In this document: positions 1 through 9,214 of the stretch, in pieces
Layout of the letters: each line of letters opens with the position of its first letter
Position numbering within the stretch: position 1 is the first letter of the stretch
DNA from: Paenibacillus sp. FSL K6-1330
Lineage (GTDB): Bacteria; Bacillota; Bacilli; Paenibacillales; Paenibacillaceae
DNA length: 64,000 bases
Assembly (NCBI RefSeq): GCF_037976825.1
Contig: NZ_CP150269.1
Coordinates: 2,555,501 to 2,619,500, forward strand
Direction of reading: 5' to 3'
Program-made: the position numbers and the translations under genes
The notes under the pieces: model-generated
What the model saw: the letters and a program-made list of their open reading frames with translations, nothing else
Told to the model about the DNA's origin: nothing
The model's database searches: none

Positions 1-1
1 G

Positions 2-808
2 CAGCAGTTAAGAGAGGCGTTCAAGAACATTAAGTTTCTGGGGGCGAGCACCGCCATTAATTTTATCTGGACGCCGCTGCTTGCTTGGGGACTCGGCGCT
101 GTTTTTCTGTCGGATCACCCGGCGCTTTGGATCGGATTCATTATGTTGATGGTGACCCCATGTACCGACTGGTATTTGGTGTTTACCTCGATTGCCAAGG
201 GGAACGTGCCCTTGTCAACATCGGTGCTGCCCATTAATCTGATCCTCCAGGTGCTGCTGCTTCCGCTATATTTGCTCTTGTTCTCCGGTACGATCGAAAC
301 GATATCGCTGGAAACATTGATCGAAAGCGTGCTGCTTGTGCTTGTAGTTCCGTTCACTCTTGCACATCTCACCCGTTTCTTGCTGAGAGCGAAGAAAGAG
401 GCGCTGGAGCACAAGGTGCTGCCATTTTTTGGCCGGGCACAGATTGTCTTTCTATGTCTTGCCATTGTCGCGATGTTTGCGTCACAAGGGTCATACTTAT
501 TGAATCATATGGACATGATTTATATTCTCATTGTTCCGATCTTGATTTATTTTATGATGAATTACACGCTGGGCAGCGTAGTGGGCAGAATGCTGCGTTT
601 CTCTTACGAGGATTCGGTCAGCCTCCATTTAACGATCATTGCCCGGAACTCCCCGGTAGCTCTCGCGATCGCCGTGACGGCCTTTCCGGAACAACCCGTG
701 ATTGCTCTAGCCTTGGTCATCGGCCCGTTGATCGAACTGCCCGTGCTTGCTGTTGTCTCTCAGCTGCTGCTTCTATCAAGAAGAATGAAAGTGAAGTCGA
801 TTAAATAA
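2..808 (+). CDS. Bile acid:sodium symporter / ACR3-type arsenic resistance family permease, 5' truncated by window
   Basis: An open frame enters from the left edge and runs for 268 residues to a TAA stop, so the true start lies outside the window. It is a multi-pass membrane protein with at least seven hydrophobic segments. The motif PCTDWYLVF near residue 49 resembles the PCT signature of ACR3/BASS-family transporters, which move arsenite, bile acids or other organic anions with a cation. The substrate here cannot be told from sequence; no arsR or arsC gene lies next to it on the visible side, so an arsenic role is only a family-level guess. It is followed by a bidirectional terminator shared with the convergent rocD. 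Confidence 0.6.
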   Translation, partial: QQLREAFKNIKFLGASTAINFIWTPLLAWGLGAVFLSDHPALWIGFIMLMVTPCTDWYLVFTSIAKGNVPLSTSVLPINLILQVLLLPLYLLLFSGTIETISLETLIESVLLVLVVPFTLAHLTRFLLRAKKEALEHKVLPFFGRAQIVFLCLAIVAMFASQGSYLLNHMDMIYILIVPILIYFMMNYTLGSVVGRMLRFSYEDSVSLHLTIIARNSPVALAIAVTAFPEQPVIALALVIGPLIELPVLAVVSQLLLLSRRMKVKSIK

Positions 809-892
809 CTGTGCTCAGACCCTATCAGGAAAGTGGCTCGGTGAATCGCAGTATCAGGATAAGCTGCAAAGCTTGAGTGAGAGAGGAACCAG

Positions 893-951
893 AAAAACAG
901 TTTGCCGCACCCGTTGTTATTTGAGCCAGGGGGTGAACAAACTGTTTTTTT
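893..951. terminator. Bidirectional intrinsic terminator between transporter and rocD
   Basis: The inverted repeat AACAGTTTG (896-904) and CAAACTGTT (938-946) is flanked by an A run on the left and a T run on the right, so it can end transcription from both convergent genes. Confidence 0.75.
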
Positions 952-978
952 ATGCAATTGCAAGTCTGTTTCGGATCG

Positions 979-2169
979 TCACGCAAACGCTTGCCTTACA
1001 ATCCCAATGGCCTGGTCCAGTTCCGCTTTGGTGATGATGAGCGGAGGGGCGAAGCGGATAATGGATTCATGGGTTTCTTTGCAGAGCAAACCGAGATCCT
1101 TTAGTGTCTCGCAGTAGGTTCTGGCTGGAACCTTCAGTTCCATGCCGATGAATAGGCCCCTGCCGCGCACCTCCTGAATATCGCGATGCCGGATGGATCG
1201 AAGCTGCTGAAGAAAATAGTCGCCGAGCTCCTTGGAGCTGCCTTCCAGCCCTTCCTCCAGGAATACATCCATGGAAGCGATGGCTACCGCGCAGCCGAGG
1301 GGATTCCCGCCGAAGGTGGAGCCGTGGGACCCCGGCTCGAATACACCGAGAATATCGGCGTCCGCCGCCACGGCAGAGACTGGGAAAACACCGCCGCCCA
1401 GCGCTTTTCCGAGGATGTACATATCCGGCATGACATCCTCCCAGTCGCAGGCAAAACGTTTTCCTGTCCTGCCGAAGCCGGTCTGGATTTCGTCCGCGAG
1501 CAGAAGAACGCGATGCTGCTTGCACAGCTCCATTGCGCCGCTAAGGTATCCGTCAGGAGGGATAATGATGCCGGATTCTCCCTGGATCGGCTCTACAAGA
1601 AAGGCGGCCGTATTCGGTGAGATGGCCTGCTTCAGCGCTTCCAGGTCGCCATAGGGGATGACTTTGAAGCCCGGCGTGAAAGGGCCGAAGTCTTCCCGAT
1701 ATTCGCTGGATGAGGAGAAGGAAGTGACGGTGATGGTGCGGCCGTGGAAATTACCTTCGCAGACGATGATTTCGGCCTGATTGGCCGGTATGCCTTTCTT
1801 CCGGTAAGCATAGCGGCGTGCTGCCTTGAGTGCCGTCTCAACAGCCTCGGCCCCCGTATTCATGGGAAGAATCATGTCTTTGTGGGTGAAAGCAGACAGC
1901 TTCTCGTAAAACTCGCCCAGTTGATCATGATGGAATGCGCGCGAAGTCAGTGTCACCTTATCTGCTTGTTCCTTTAAAGCGCCGATTATTCGGGGATGAC
2001 AATGACCTGCATTCAGCGCTGAGTAGGCGCTTAACATATCGATGTACCGCTTGCCGTCCGAATCCGTCACATGGATGCCTGCAGCTTTGGCAATGACAAT
2101 GGGTAGCGGGTGGTAGTTTCTCGCACCGTACCTTTCGGCTTTCTCGATATGTGGGTTTGAAGGGTCCAT
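979..2169 (-). CDS. rocD: Ornithine aminotransferase
   Basis: This 396-residue class III PLP-dependent aminotransferase converts ornithine plus 2-oxoglutarate to glutamate semialdehyde plus glutamate in arginine catabolism. It shows the N-terminal NYHPLPIV segment and the [11 protein letters not shown] stretch typical of RocD, an [12 protein letters not shown] cofactor phosphate site, the [15 protein letters not shown] segment and the PLP lysine in ILGKALGGG. Length fits the family (about 400). The start is fixed by an AAGGAGG ribosome-binding site 7 bases upstream (2177-2183). It follows rocF on the same strand, so the pair forms an arginine-to-glutamate degradation unit. Confidence 0.95.
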   Translation of the reverse strand: MDPSNPHIEKAERYGARNYHPLPIVIAKAAGIHVTDSDGKRYIDMLSAYSALNAGHCHPRIIGALKEQADKVTLTSRAFHHDQLGEFYEKLSAFTHKDMILPMNTGAEAVETALKAARRYAYRKKGIPANQAEIIVCEGNFHGRTITVTSFSSSSEYREDFGPFTPGFKVIPYGDLEALKQAISPNTAAFLVEPIQGESGIIIPPDGYLSGAMELCKQHRVLLLADEIQTGFGRTGKRFACDWEDVMPDMYILGKALGGGVFPVSAVAADADILGVFEPGSHGSTFGGNPLGCAVAIASMDVFLEEGLEGSSKELGDYFLQQLRSIRHRDIQEVRGRGLFIGMELKVPARTYCETLKDLGLLCKETHESIIRFAPPLIITKAELDQAIGIVRQAFA

Positions 2170-2234
2170 AGTGTAACCTCCTTGGGAGTCTTAAGAAACC
2201 TAACCGGCGGCTGGCACCGGATACCGCGCCAAAA

Positions 2235-2262
2235 AAGCCTCTCATAATCAAGTATGAGGACG
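2235..2262 (-). terminator. Weak stem-loop with T run between rocF and rocD
   Basis: On the minus strand CCTCATA pairs with TATGAG(A)GG and is followed by CTTTTTT. It could partly terminate rocF transcription and lower rocD expression; the stem is short. Confidence 0.45.
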
Positions 2263-2264
2263 CG

Positions 2265-3173
2265 TCACAAGATGCTTTCGCCCAGCATGGAGCCGATTAA
2301 GCCGACAAGCAGCCGGGACGTTGTCTGTCCGCGGTCCAGCAGCGGGTTGTTCTCCACGAATTCAGCCGAGGTCAGAATAGCGGATTCCGACAGCATCTCC
2401 ATGGCCAGATGCGCTTCCCGGTAACTGAGTCCGCCCTGAACCGGCGTTCCCGTTCCAGGTGCGATTTTCGGATCGACACTATCGATATCGAAGGAGAGGT
2501 GAACGCCATCCGTGCCCGTTGACGCTATTCGGATAGCCTCCTTCATGACCCGGAACATGCCCATGCGGTCGATGTCCTGCATCGTGAAGCAGGTAATGCC
2601 TTCCCGACGGATGAAATCCCGTTCGCCCTGATCGAGGGAACGAGCGCCAATGAGCACTACATGCTCCGGCTTGATCGTTGATTTTACGCCGCCGATCGAT
2701 GTTAGCCGTGCATCGCCTCTTCCCAAGCTGACAGCCAGCGACATGCCGTGGATATTGCCGCTTGGAGTTGTATCCGGCGTATTGAGATCGGAGTGAGCAT
2801 CAATCCAGATGACGCCCAGGCTTTGATAGTGCCGGGTAAGCCCGGCTAGCGTGCCGATTGCAATGCTATGGTCACCGCCAAGGACAAGCGGGAAGACGCC
2901 CGATTGTGCCAGGGCAGACACATGAGCTGCGAGCTGCTCGTTAATCGTTATGACTTCTTTCAGATGTTTTAATTGAGGATCGTGCGTTTCATCCTTGTGT
3001 TCGGGGAGTCCAGCAAGGTCATCGACCTGGTAGGATACACCGAGCATGTCAAGCTTTCGTTTCAAGCCGGCTCCGAAAATCGCATTCGGTCCCTGGCTTG
3101 CGCCGCGGCGGGTAGCACCCCGGTCAAACGGCACCGGGACGATGGTTACGGTGGACGGAAGATTTCTCATCAT
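2265..3173 (-). CDS. rocF: Arginase
   Basis: Arginase hydrolyses arginine to ornithine and urea, feeding RocD. The 302-residue product carries the three metal-binding signatures of the ureohydrolase fold: GGDHSIAIGT near residue 98, DAHSDLNT near 122 and SFDIDSVDP near 226, which together supply the His and Asp ligands of the dinuclear manganese centre. The open frame extends 43 codons further upstream, but the ATG at 3173 has a GGAGG site 7 bases away and gives the normal family length of about 300. A second ATG follows immediately. Spacing to rocD is 95 bases with a weak stem-loop between. Confidence 0.94.
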   Translation of the reverse strand: MMRNLPSTVTIVPVPFDRGATRRGASQGPNAIFGAGLKRKLDMLGVSYQVDDLAGLPEHKDETHDPQLKHLKEVITINEQLAAHVSALAQSGVFPLVLGGDHSIAIGTLAGLTRHYQSLGVIWIDAHSDLNTPDTTPSGNIHGMSLAVSLGRGDARLTSIGGVKSTIKPEHVVLIGARSLDQGERDFIRREGITCFTMQDIDRMGMFRVMKEAIRIASTGTDGVHLSFDIDSVDPKIAPGTGTPVQGGLSYREAHLAMEMLSESAILTSAEFVENNPLLDRGQTTSRLLVGLIGSMLGESIL

Positions 3174-3412
3174 AGGCTCACCTCCACTTTGTATCAGTGT
3201 ATTCAGGAGCCCGGCTAAGTGACTTGGGCAAACCCCTATACAAGCTGATCCAATATGGAAAGTTGAGGTGAAGCTGCCATCAGAAAAATACCCCTGATGC
3301 ATGATTCATAGGGCACCGCGGAGGGCCTTATGATCCTGTATCAAGGGTTGCAATTCGTTCATATAGGACAGTATATGAGGTCTGTCTTCCGAGAAAGTAC
3401 GTCGATCGACGT

Positions 3413-4774
3413 TTATTTCACCGTTTTATTATAGGTCTCGATCTTGGAGCTGATCTCCTGAGCGGCTTTGTCCAGTGCTTCCTGCGCCGTTTTTTGACCG
3501 TTTAGCACTTCCTCGATGGCCGTTTCCGTCAGCTGGCGGGCTTCAGGGAACACGCCCATGACAGCGCCTTGCGTTGCCAGGTTGGCCGTCGTTTGATGCA
3601 ATTGATCCACGGCCGTCTGGAATTGCGGATATTTCTCCAGGTTTTCCTTTACCAGGGTCTCTTCGTAAGCTTTAGTTGTTACCGGGAAGTAACCTGTGTT
3701 GACATGCCAGTAGGCTTGCGTTTGCGGCTCGGCCAAATATTTCATGAATTCCCAGGCTGCCTGCTGCTCTTCTTCCGATTTGTTGTTCATCAGCCACAGG
3801 CTTGCACCGCCGATAATAACGCCGCCTTCGCCGCCGTCAGCCGGTTTGGGCAGGAACGCCGTACCGACTTCGAATTTGCCTTCCGCTGCGCTGACGATTC
3901 CGCGGAGGGAAGCCGTCGAGTCCAGCGTCATGGCAATTTGACCTGCTGCAAATGCTTTTTTGGTGTCATCCGTTTTACGTCCCAGGTTCAGGAGCACCTT
4001 ATCGTCCAGCATTTGCTTCCACCATTCCAGCGTCTTCACGGCAGCGCCGTTGTTGACCTGCGAAGCGGTTGCCGGGGAAGTGCGGCCATTGCCGTTGTTC
4101 AGCAGCTCAACGCCTTGATTCGCAAGGAATTGTTCCATGAGCCAGCCATAGATGGCGAAGGATGCTCCGGTTTGGCCGCCTTTTGTCAGCGCTTTTGCCG
4201 CTTCCGCTACCTCTTCGTAGGTTTTGGGAGGGTTTTCCGGGTCGAGACCCGCCGCTTTAAAAGCGTCCTTGTTGTAATACAGAATCGGGTTGGAGGAGTT
4301 AAACGGCATGGAGTACAATTTGTTGTCGAATGTATAGTAATTTTTGATATTCGGTTCCAAGGAGGAAATGTCGTATGCTTCAGCATCCATGAAGTCCTGA
4401 ACCGGACGGATGGCCTTGGTATCCATCATGAAACGACTGCCGATTTCGTACACCTGGATCATGCTTGGACCGCTCTTTGATCCCAAGGAGGCCTTCAGCT
4501 TGTTCAAGCTTTCATCATACGTTCCTTGAAACACGCCCTCAACCTGAATATCCTTGTGGGCCGCATTAAAATCGGAGATCAGCTTGTCCGCGACAGTCCC
4601 GAGCTCCCCGCTCATGGAATGCCACCACACAACCTTAACAGGATCTTTGGCTGGCTCGCTGCCGGCAGCAACGGTCGTTTCTCCAGCGGCTGGCGTATTG
4701 CTGCAAGCGGCGCTGATCAGCATGAAGCAGGAAAGCAGGAGCAGCGCGAAGGACCTTTTACCAAAACGTTTCAT
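3413..4774 (-). CDS. Extracellular solute-binding lipoprotein, UgpB-like (family 1)
   Basis: The 453-residue product begins with a lipoprotein signal peptide ending in the lipobox ISAAC at about residues 20-24, so it should be anchored outside the membrane. The rest matches the family 1 sugar-binding fold, with UgpB-like segments such as NSSNPILYYNKDAF and MTLDSTASLRG. It is the last gene of a three-gene ABC transporter operon and lies 125 bases behind the second permease. The ligand may be glycerol-3-phosphate or a sugar or oligosaccharide; sequence alone does not decide. No ATPase gene is present, which is usual for this family because a shared MsmX-type ATPase serves many transporters. Confidence 0.85.
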   Translation of the reverse strand: MKRFGKRSFALLLLSCFMLISAACSNTPAAGETTVAAGSEPAKDPVKVVWWHSMSGELGTVADKLISDFNAAHKDIQVEGVFQGTYDESLNKLKASLGSKSGPSMIQVYEIGSRFMMDTKAIRPVQDFMDAEAYDISSLEPNIKNYYTFDNKLYSMPFNSSNPILYYNKDAFKAAGLDPENPPKTYEEVAEAAKALTKGGQTGASFAIYGWLMEQFLANQGVELLNNGNGRTSPATASQVNNGAAVKTLEWWKQMLDDKVLLNLGRKTDDTKKAFAAGQIAMTLDSTASLRGIVSAAEGKFEVGTAFLPKPADGGEGGVIIGGASLWLMNNKSEEEQQAAWEFMKYLAEPQTQAYWHVNTGYFPVTTKAYEETLVKENLEKYPQFQTAVDQLHQTTANLATQGAVMGVFPEARQLTETAIEEVLNGQKTAQEALDKAAQEISSKIETYNKTVK

Positions 4775-4899
4775 GATCGGTTAATCTCTCCCTTTTTGAA
4801 AATAAAGTATGGTTTGATCTATCAGAAATTGCGCGGCCCGTTTCTTATCGATAACCGGCACGCAAGGCTGATTCATTATAGTCCGAATTAATATAGCGA

Positions 4900-5724
4900 T
4901 TAGCCCTTCAACGCACCTGCCGTGATGCCGCGGACAAGCGGCTTCAAACCGAGCGCAAGCAGCAGCAGGGAAGGAAGCAGCAGAAGGAGTACGCCGGATA
5001 GAATCAAATTCCACGAATTCATCTCTTCGAACTGCAGCATGCCAATCCCGATCTGAACGGTACGCATTTCAACGCGGTTGGTGGTCAAGAGCGGCCACAG
5101 GTACATGTTCCAATTGTTCAGGAACGAGTACACGCCCAGCGTGGCAATTCCAGGTACGGATAACGGCACCACCATGCTCAGAAAAATCCGGACATGGCCG
5201 CAGCCGTCCACCCGGGCCGCTTCAAACAGCTCCTTCGGCAGCTGCAAAAAGGCTTGTCTGAGCAGGAAGGTTCCGAAGGCGGTTGCCAGGAATGGAACGA
5301 TAAGCCCCTGGTAGGTATCGAGCCAATTCAAGCTTTTGACCGTCAGATAGTTCGGGATCATGATCACTTCCCACGGGATCATCATGGTGGCGAGAAAGAG
5401 GCTGAACAGCAGCGTTTTACCCGGGAACCGGAGGAAGGCAAAGGCGTATGCCGCCAGGCTTGCGGTCACGATCTGCCCGACCATGATGGCAATGGAGACG
5501 ACCAGGCTGTTCCCGATAAAGGTAAGGACAGGGATCGTATCGATCACCTTGGCGAAATTGGACAGATTGATGGCTTCCGGAAGCAGAGGCGGCGGATAAA
5601 CGGCCGATTCAGCCTCGCTCATAAGCGATGTCGACAAGGTGTATAGAAGCGGAAAGGCAACGACCAGCGAACAGAGAAGCAGCGCGAAGTAGATGAAGCT
5701 TTTGGGCATGAGACGCATGTTCAT
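4900..5724 (-). CDS. Carbohydrate ABC transporter permease, UgpE/MalG type
   Basis: A 274-residue inner-membrane permease with six hydrophobic segments. The EAA loop that contacts the ATPase reads ELFEAARVDGCG near residue 187, as in MalG-type subunits. The start codon overlaps the stop of the upstream permease by 4 bases (ATGA), which indicates translational coupling. It pairs with the MalF-type permease encoded just upstream to form the channel for the UgpB-like binding protein. Confidence 0.9.
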   Translation of the reverse strand: MNMRLMPKSFIYFALLLCSLVVAFPLLYTLSTSLMSEAESAVYPPPLLPEAINLSNFAKVIDTIPVLTFIGNSLVVSIAIMVGQIVTASLAAYAFAFLRFPGKTLLFSLFLATMMIPWEVIMIPNYLTVKSLNWLDTYQGLIVPFLATAFGTFLLRQAFLQLPKELFEAARVDGCGHVRIFLSMVVPLSVPGIATLGVYSFLNNWNMYLWPLLTTNRVEMRTVQIGIGMLQFEEMNSWNLILSGVLLLLLPSLLLLALGLKPLVRGITAGALKG

Positions 5725-6701
5725 TGGTAATGCACCTTCTTCTCCACGAATTTAAATTGAAAGACGGTCAGCAGCAGAATGATCGCAAACAGGATGAGCG
5801 CTTGCGCACTGCCGATGCCGAAGCGGAAGTTGACGAATGCATCCTGATAGATATTGAACACGATGACGTTGGTGCTGTTCATCGGACCGCCCTTGGTCAG
5901 GATGTTGATCTGTCCAAACGCTTGGAAGGCGCCAATCACTGACACGACGGATGTGAAGAATAACGTAGGGGAGATCAGCGGCATCGTAATCCGGAAGAAG
6001 GTTCTTAACGGACCGGAACCGTCAATCTTGGTACTGTCATAGATATCCTCGGATACGCCCTGCATGCCGCTCAGCATCAGGATGTAATTAAACCCAAGAT
6101 TCATCCAGACCGTCATGATGGCAACGGAGATCATGGCCCATTTCGGATCGGTCAGCCATTGGATGGGCTGCGTGCCGAGTTGCGACAGGAAATAATTCAG
6201 CATGCCCATAGTCGGATGGTAGAGGATCATCCAGATCATCGAGCCGGTACCGACGGACACGGCCATGGGCAGCGAGAATATAAAACGGAATATTTTCATG
6301 CCTTTCAGTTTATTATGCGTCAGGGCTGCGAGCAGTATGGCGGCTGCCATGCCGGTCGGGACCGTCAGTACGATAAACAGCAGTGTGTTGCCGAAGCTGG
6401 TATAAAACATCTCGGAGGCCAGTATCTCCTTGAAATTATCGAACCCTACGAATTCGGCTACCCGGCCTTGAGGATCGGTCAGGAACAAGCTCAGATAGAC
6501 GGATTTGAGCAGCGGATAGAACAGAAATAGACCGAAAATGAGCAGCGATGGTGCTAGACATGCATAAGCGAGCATGATTTCCCTGCGTCTTGTTTTCTTG
6601 ATAGAGATCGGTTTTGCGGCTGTCGAAGGCCCAGCTTCGCTAACCGGCGGCGTCAGAGAATGACCCGGAGAGGGAAGCATAAATTCTTTTTCCATAATCA
6701 T
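5721..6701 (-). CDS. Carbohydrate ABC transporter permease, UgpA/MalF type
   Basis: First gene of the minus-strand transporter operon. The longer frame runs to 6806, but the ATG at 6701 has a GAGGT ribosome-binding site 4-5 bases upstream and gives a 326-residue protein, closer to the usual 300. An N-terminal cytoplasmic tail of about 45 residues precedes six membrane segments; the EAA-like loop reads DIYDSTKIDGSG. It is transcribed away from rbsR, so both promoters share the interval 6702-6936. Whether RbsR or CcpA also acts on this operon is unknown. Confidence 0.88.
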   Translation of the reverse strand: MIMEKEFMLPSPGHSLTPPVSEAGPSTAAKPISIKKTRRREIMLAYACLAPSLLIFGLFLFYPLLKSVYLSLFLTDPQGRVAEFVGFDNFKEILASEMFYTSFGNTLLFIVLTVPTGMAAAILLAALTHNKLKGMKIFRFIFSLPMAVSVGTGSMIWMILYHPTMGMLNYFLSQLGTQPIQWLTDPKWAMISVAIMTVWMNLGFNYILMLSGMQGVSEDIYDSTKIDGSGPLRTFFRITMPLISPTLFFTSVVSVIGAFQAFGQINILTKGGPMNSTNVIVFNIYQDAFVNFRFGIGSAQALILFAIILLLTVFQFKFVEKKVHYQ

Positions 6702-6866
6702 GTTTACCTCACTTTCCTGCTTGGCCTTACAGGTATTGAGTATAGGAGCCGGATGTAAACTCCAGTAAAGGTTTTTGTAAGAATACCGTAATTTATTGCT
6801 GGCCATGTTATTACTGAAGGTGGGTTTGCCAATACCCGGTACAAAAATATTCCAATCCTCAAAAGC

Positions 6867-6895
6867 TTGCAGGTTAAAAAAAAATGTGATATGTT
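6867..6895 (+). promoter_or_regulatory. SigA-type promoter of rbs operon
   Basis: TTGCAG (6867-6872) is followed after 17 bases by TATGTT (6890-6895). The predicted start near 6902 falls inside the operator at 6901-6914. Confidence 0.65.
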
Positions 6896-6900
6896 ATAGC

Positions 6901-6914
6901 TGTAACCGGTTACA
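6901..6914. promoter_or_regulatory. Operator of LacI/GalR type; also a perfect cre consensus
   Basis: TGTAACCGGTTACA is a perfect 14-base palindrome lying over the predicted transcription start. It fits the binding mode of the LacI-family RbsR encoded just downstream, and it also meets every position of the CcpA cre consensus TGWAANCGNTNWCA. Autorepression by RbsR, catabolite repression by CcpA, or both are possible. Confidence 0.75.
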
Positions 6915-6936
6915 CATGAATGAGGTGATGACGGTA

Positions 6937-7920
6937 ATGGCAACGATCAAGGATGTGGCAAACCGGGCTGGCGTGTCCGTGGCCACGGTTTCACGGGTTT
7001 TAAATGGAAACGGTTACGTGCATGAGGACACCAGGTCCAAGGTAGAACAAAGCATTCGCGAGCTGAATTATACGCCGAATGAAGTAGCACGTTCTTTATA
7101 TAAAAGAAAATCCAAATTGATAGGACTTTTGCTTCCGGATATTATGAACCCTTATTTCCCGCAGCTTGCCCGCGGAGTTGAGGATGAGATGCAGGAAAAT
7201 GATTATCGGTTGATATTCGGGAACAGCGACGAGAGCAAGAAGAAGGAAATGGAGTACATCCAAACCTTTGTCCAAAATAATGTGGTTGGTGTCATATCAT
7301 CGACCAATGATCCGGATGCCGACATATATGCAGGGCTCAAGATCCCGGTTGTATTTCTGGATCGAACCTCATCGGATCGACCTTCCGTATTTGCGGATGG
7401 TCGGCAGGGAGGTAGGATTGCGGCACAGGAGATGGTTAGGCGAGGCAGTAAAGCTATAACCGTGATTCAAGGCCCGGCGGATGTCCGTCCTGCCCAGGAG
7501 CGTTTTGAAGGCGCTGTTGAGGTTCTGGAAAAACAGGCGGCTGCGTATCAAGTGCTGAAGACGACATCGTTTTCTTTAACCGACGTGGAAGAATTCGCCC
7601 AGCAAGTGTTCATTGAGCATCCGGACACGGACGGCGTCATTGCCAGTAACGATATTATGGCATCCGCCGTAGTCAAGGAAGCGCATCGGCTGGGGAAAAG
7701 GGTGCCGGAAGACGTACAGATTATAGGATTTGACGATATTCTGCTCAGCCGACTGCTGGCCCCGCCCCTGTCCACGATTCATCAGCCGGCATATGAAATG
7801 GGCCGGGAAGCGGCCAGATTGCTTATCGGACTTATTGAAGGGCAGCACATCGAGAGAAGCAGTATCGAATTCTCGGTAGAATTTATTGAGCGGCAGACAA
7901 CAAGAAAGGTGGAATCATAA
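6937..7920 (+). CDS. rbsR: Ribose operon repressor, LacI/GalR family
   Basis: A 327-residue LacI-family regulator. The N-terminal helix-turn-helix reads MATIKDVANRAGVS followed by VATVSRVLN, and the rest is a periplasmic-binding-protein-like sensor with the GFDDILLSRLL segment near residue 265. The frame extends upstream to 6796, but starting at MATIKDVA is normal for the family and an almost full anti-SD match (GAGGTGAT) precedes it. It is the first gene of rbsRKDACB and overlaps rbsK by one base. The ligand is inferred to be ribose or ribose phosphate from the operon context. Confidence 0.9.
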   Translation: MATIKDVANRAGVSVATVSRVLNGNGYVHEDTRSKVEQSIRELNYTPNEVARSLYKRKSKLIGLLLPDIMNPYFPQLARGVEDEMQENDYRLIFGNSDESKKKEMEYIQTFVQNNVVGVISSTNDPDADIYAGLKIPVVFLDRTSSDRPSVFADGRQGGRIAAQEMVRRGSKAITVIQGPADVRPAQERFEGAVEVLEKQAAAYQVLKTTSFSLTDVEEFAQQVFIEHPDTDGVIASNDIMASAVVKEAHRLGKRVPEDVQIIGFDDILLSRLLAPPLSTIHQPAYEMGREAARLLIGLIEGQHIERSSIEFSVEFIERQTTRKVES

Positions 7921-8798
7921 TGGCGAAGATCGTGGTAATCGGAAGCGCGTCGATGGACTTGGTGGTCACCTCCACCAAGCGCCCCGGCGCTGGAGAGACG
8001 GTGCTAGGCGACAGCTTTAAGACGGTACCCGGAGGGAAGGGAGCCAACCAGGCCGTCGCGGCGGCGAGACTGGGTGCAGAGGTAACGATGATTGGCTGTG
8101 TAGGTGAAGATTCCTTCGGCGAAACGATTTTGAGCAATTTGCAGGCGAACGGTGTTATTACGGAGTATGTGGAACCGGTTACAGATATTGAAAGCGGAAC
8201 CGCACACATCATATTGGCAGAGGGAGACAACAGCATCGTGGTGGTTAAGGCTGCCAACGATCGGATCACCCCGGATTATGTTGATCAGGCAGCGGAGGTT
8301 ATCCAGGCTGCGGATATCGTGTTGATTCAGCAGGAGATTCCGGAGGAAACGGTGGTGCATGTCAGTGAATTATGCGCAAGATATCAGGTGCCGTTGATGT
8401 TGAATCCGGCTCCGGCCCGCCCGGTGCCGAGCGTTGTTATTGAACGGGCGGCTTACATGACGCCGAACGAACATGAAGCGGCTATTCTGTTCGGAGATGA
8501 GCCATTAGGCGACGTGCTGCGCCGTTATCCGAACAAACTGATCGTGACGGAAGGCAAGCGGGGAGTTCGTTATTTTGACGGCAATGAAGAGGTTGTGGTT
8601 CCCGGCTACAAGGTTGAAGCCGTGGATACAACGGGAGCGGGCGATACATTCAACGGTGCCTTTGCCGTGGCTCTGTCCGAAGGCATGAGCATGGCCGACA
8701 GCTTGAGATTTGCGAACCGCGCAGCTTCCTTATCGGTCATGAAGTTCGGAGCGCAGGGAGGAATGCCGTCGCGCCTCGAAGTGGAAGGGAGTCTTTGA
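7920..8798 (+). CDS. rbsK: Ribokinase
   Basis: A 292-residue PfkB-family sugar kinase that phosphorylates ribose to ribose-5-phosphate. It contains the substrate-side signature [15 protein letters not shown] near residue 39 and the catalytic anion-hole motif [13 protein letters not shown] near residue 236, whose Asp is the catalytic base. Length fits the family (about 300). Its ATG shares a base with the rbsR stop, and rbsD follows after two bases. Confidence 0.95.
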   Translation: MAKIVVIGSASMDLVVTSTKRPGAGETVLGDSFKTVPGGKGANQAVAAARLGAEVTMIGCVGEDSFGETILSNLQANGVITEYVEPVTDIESGTAHIILAEGDNSIVVVKAANDRITPDYVDQAAEVIQAADIVLIQQEIPEETVVHVSELCARYQVPLMLNPAPARPVPSVVIERAAYMTPNEHEAAILFGDEPLGDVLRRYPNKLIVTEGKRGVRYFDGNEEVVVPGYKVEAVDTTGAGDTFNGAFAVALSEGMSMADSLRFANRAASLSVMKFGAQGGMPSRLEVEGSL

Positions 8799-8800
8799 AT

Positions 8801-9199
8801 ATGAAGAAGAACGGAATGCTGAACAGTCACATCGCGAAAGTGCTGGCAGATCTGGGACACACCGATACCATCGTTGTTGGCGACGTGGGCCTTCCGGTTC
8901 CTCCCGGAGTTCCCAAGATTGATTTGGCGCTAACGCTGGGGACACCAAGTTTTACCGAGGTGGTAGAGGCGATCGCTGACGATATGGTAATCGAAAAGAT
9001 CGTCATCGCTGAAGAAATGAAGCTTGATAATAAGGAAACACTGCATTATATACAGGAAAATTTTCAGGATTGCGAGATCGAGGCTTGCTCACACGAGCAG
9101 TTCAAGGCACGGACTCGAAACGCTAAGGCGGTTATCCGTACAGGCGAAGCCAAGCCCTATGCGAACTGCATTTTGCAGGCCGGTGTTCATTTCGGTTAA
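8801..9199 (+). CDS. rbsD: D-ribose pyranase
   Basis: A 132-residue cytoplasmic enzyme that interconverts beta-pyranose and furanose forms of ribose so that RbsK can use it. The start [12 protein letters not shown] and the [11 protein letters not shown] segment with the catalytic His are standard for RbsD. A TTG at 8795 would add two residues, but the ATG at 8801 has an AAGGGAG site 9 bases upstream and matches family N-termini. Confidence 0.94.
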   Translation: MKKNGMLNSHIAKVLADLGHTDTIVVGDVGLPVPPGVPKIDLALTLGTPSFTEVVEAIADDMVIEKIVIAEEMKLDNKETLHYIQENFQDCEIEACSHEQFKARTRNAKAVIRTGEAKPYANCILQAGVHFG

Positions 9200-9214
9200 A
9201 AAGGAGGAAGCACC

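Noticed and set aside
3399..3412. ACGTCGATCGACGT palindrome after the UgpB-like gene as a terminator
   Set aside because: The palindrome has no loop and no T run in the direction of the gene.
3569..4480. 303-codon plus-strand frame opposite the UgpB-like gene
   Set aside because: It is the antisense shadow of a clearly coding lipoprotein gene and has no ribosome-binding site or family resemblance.
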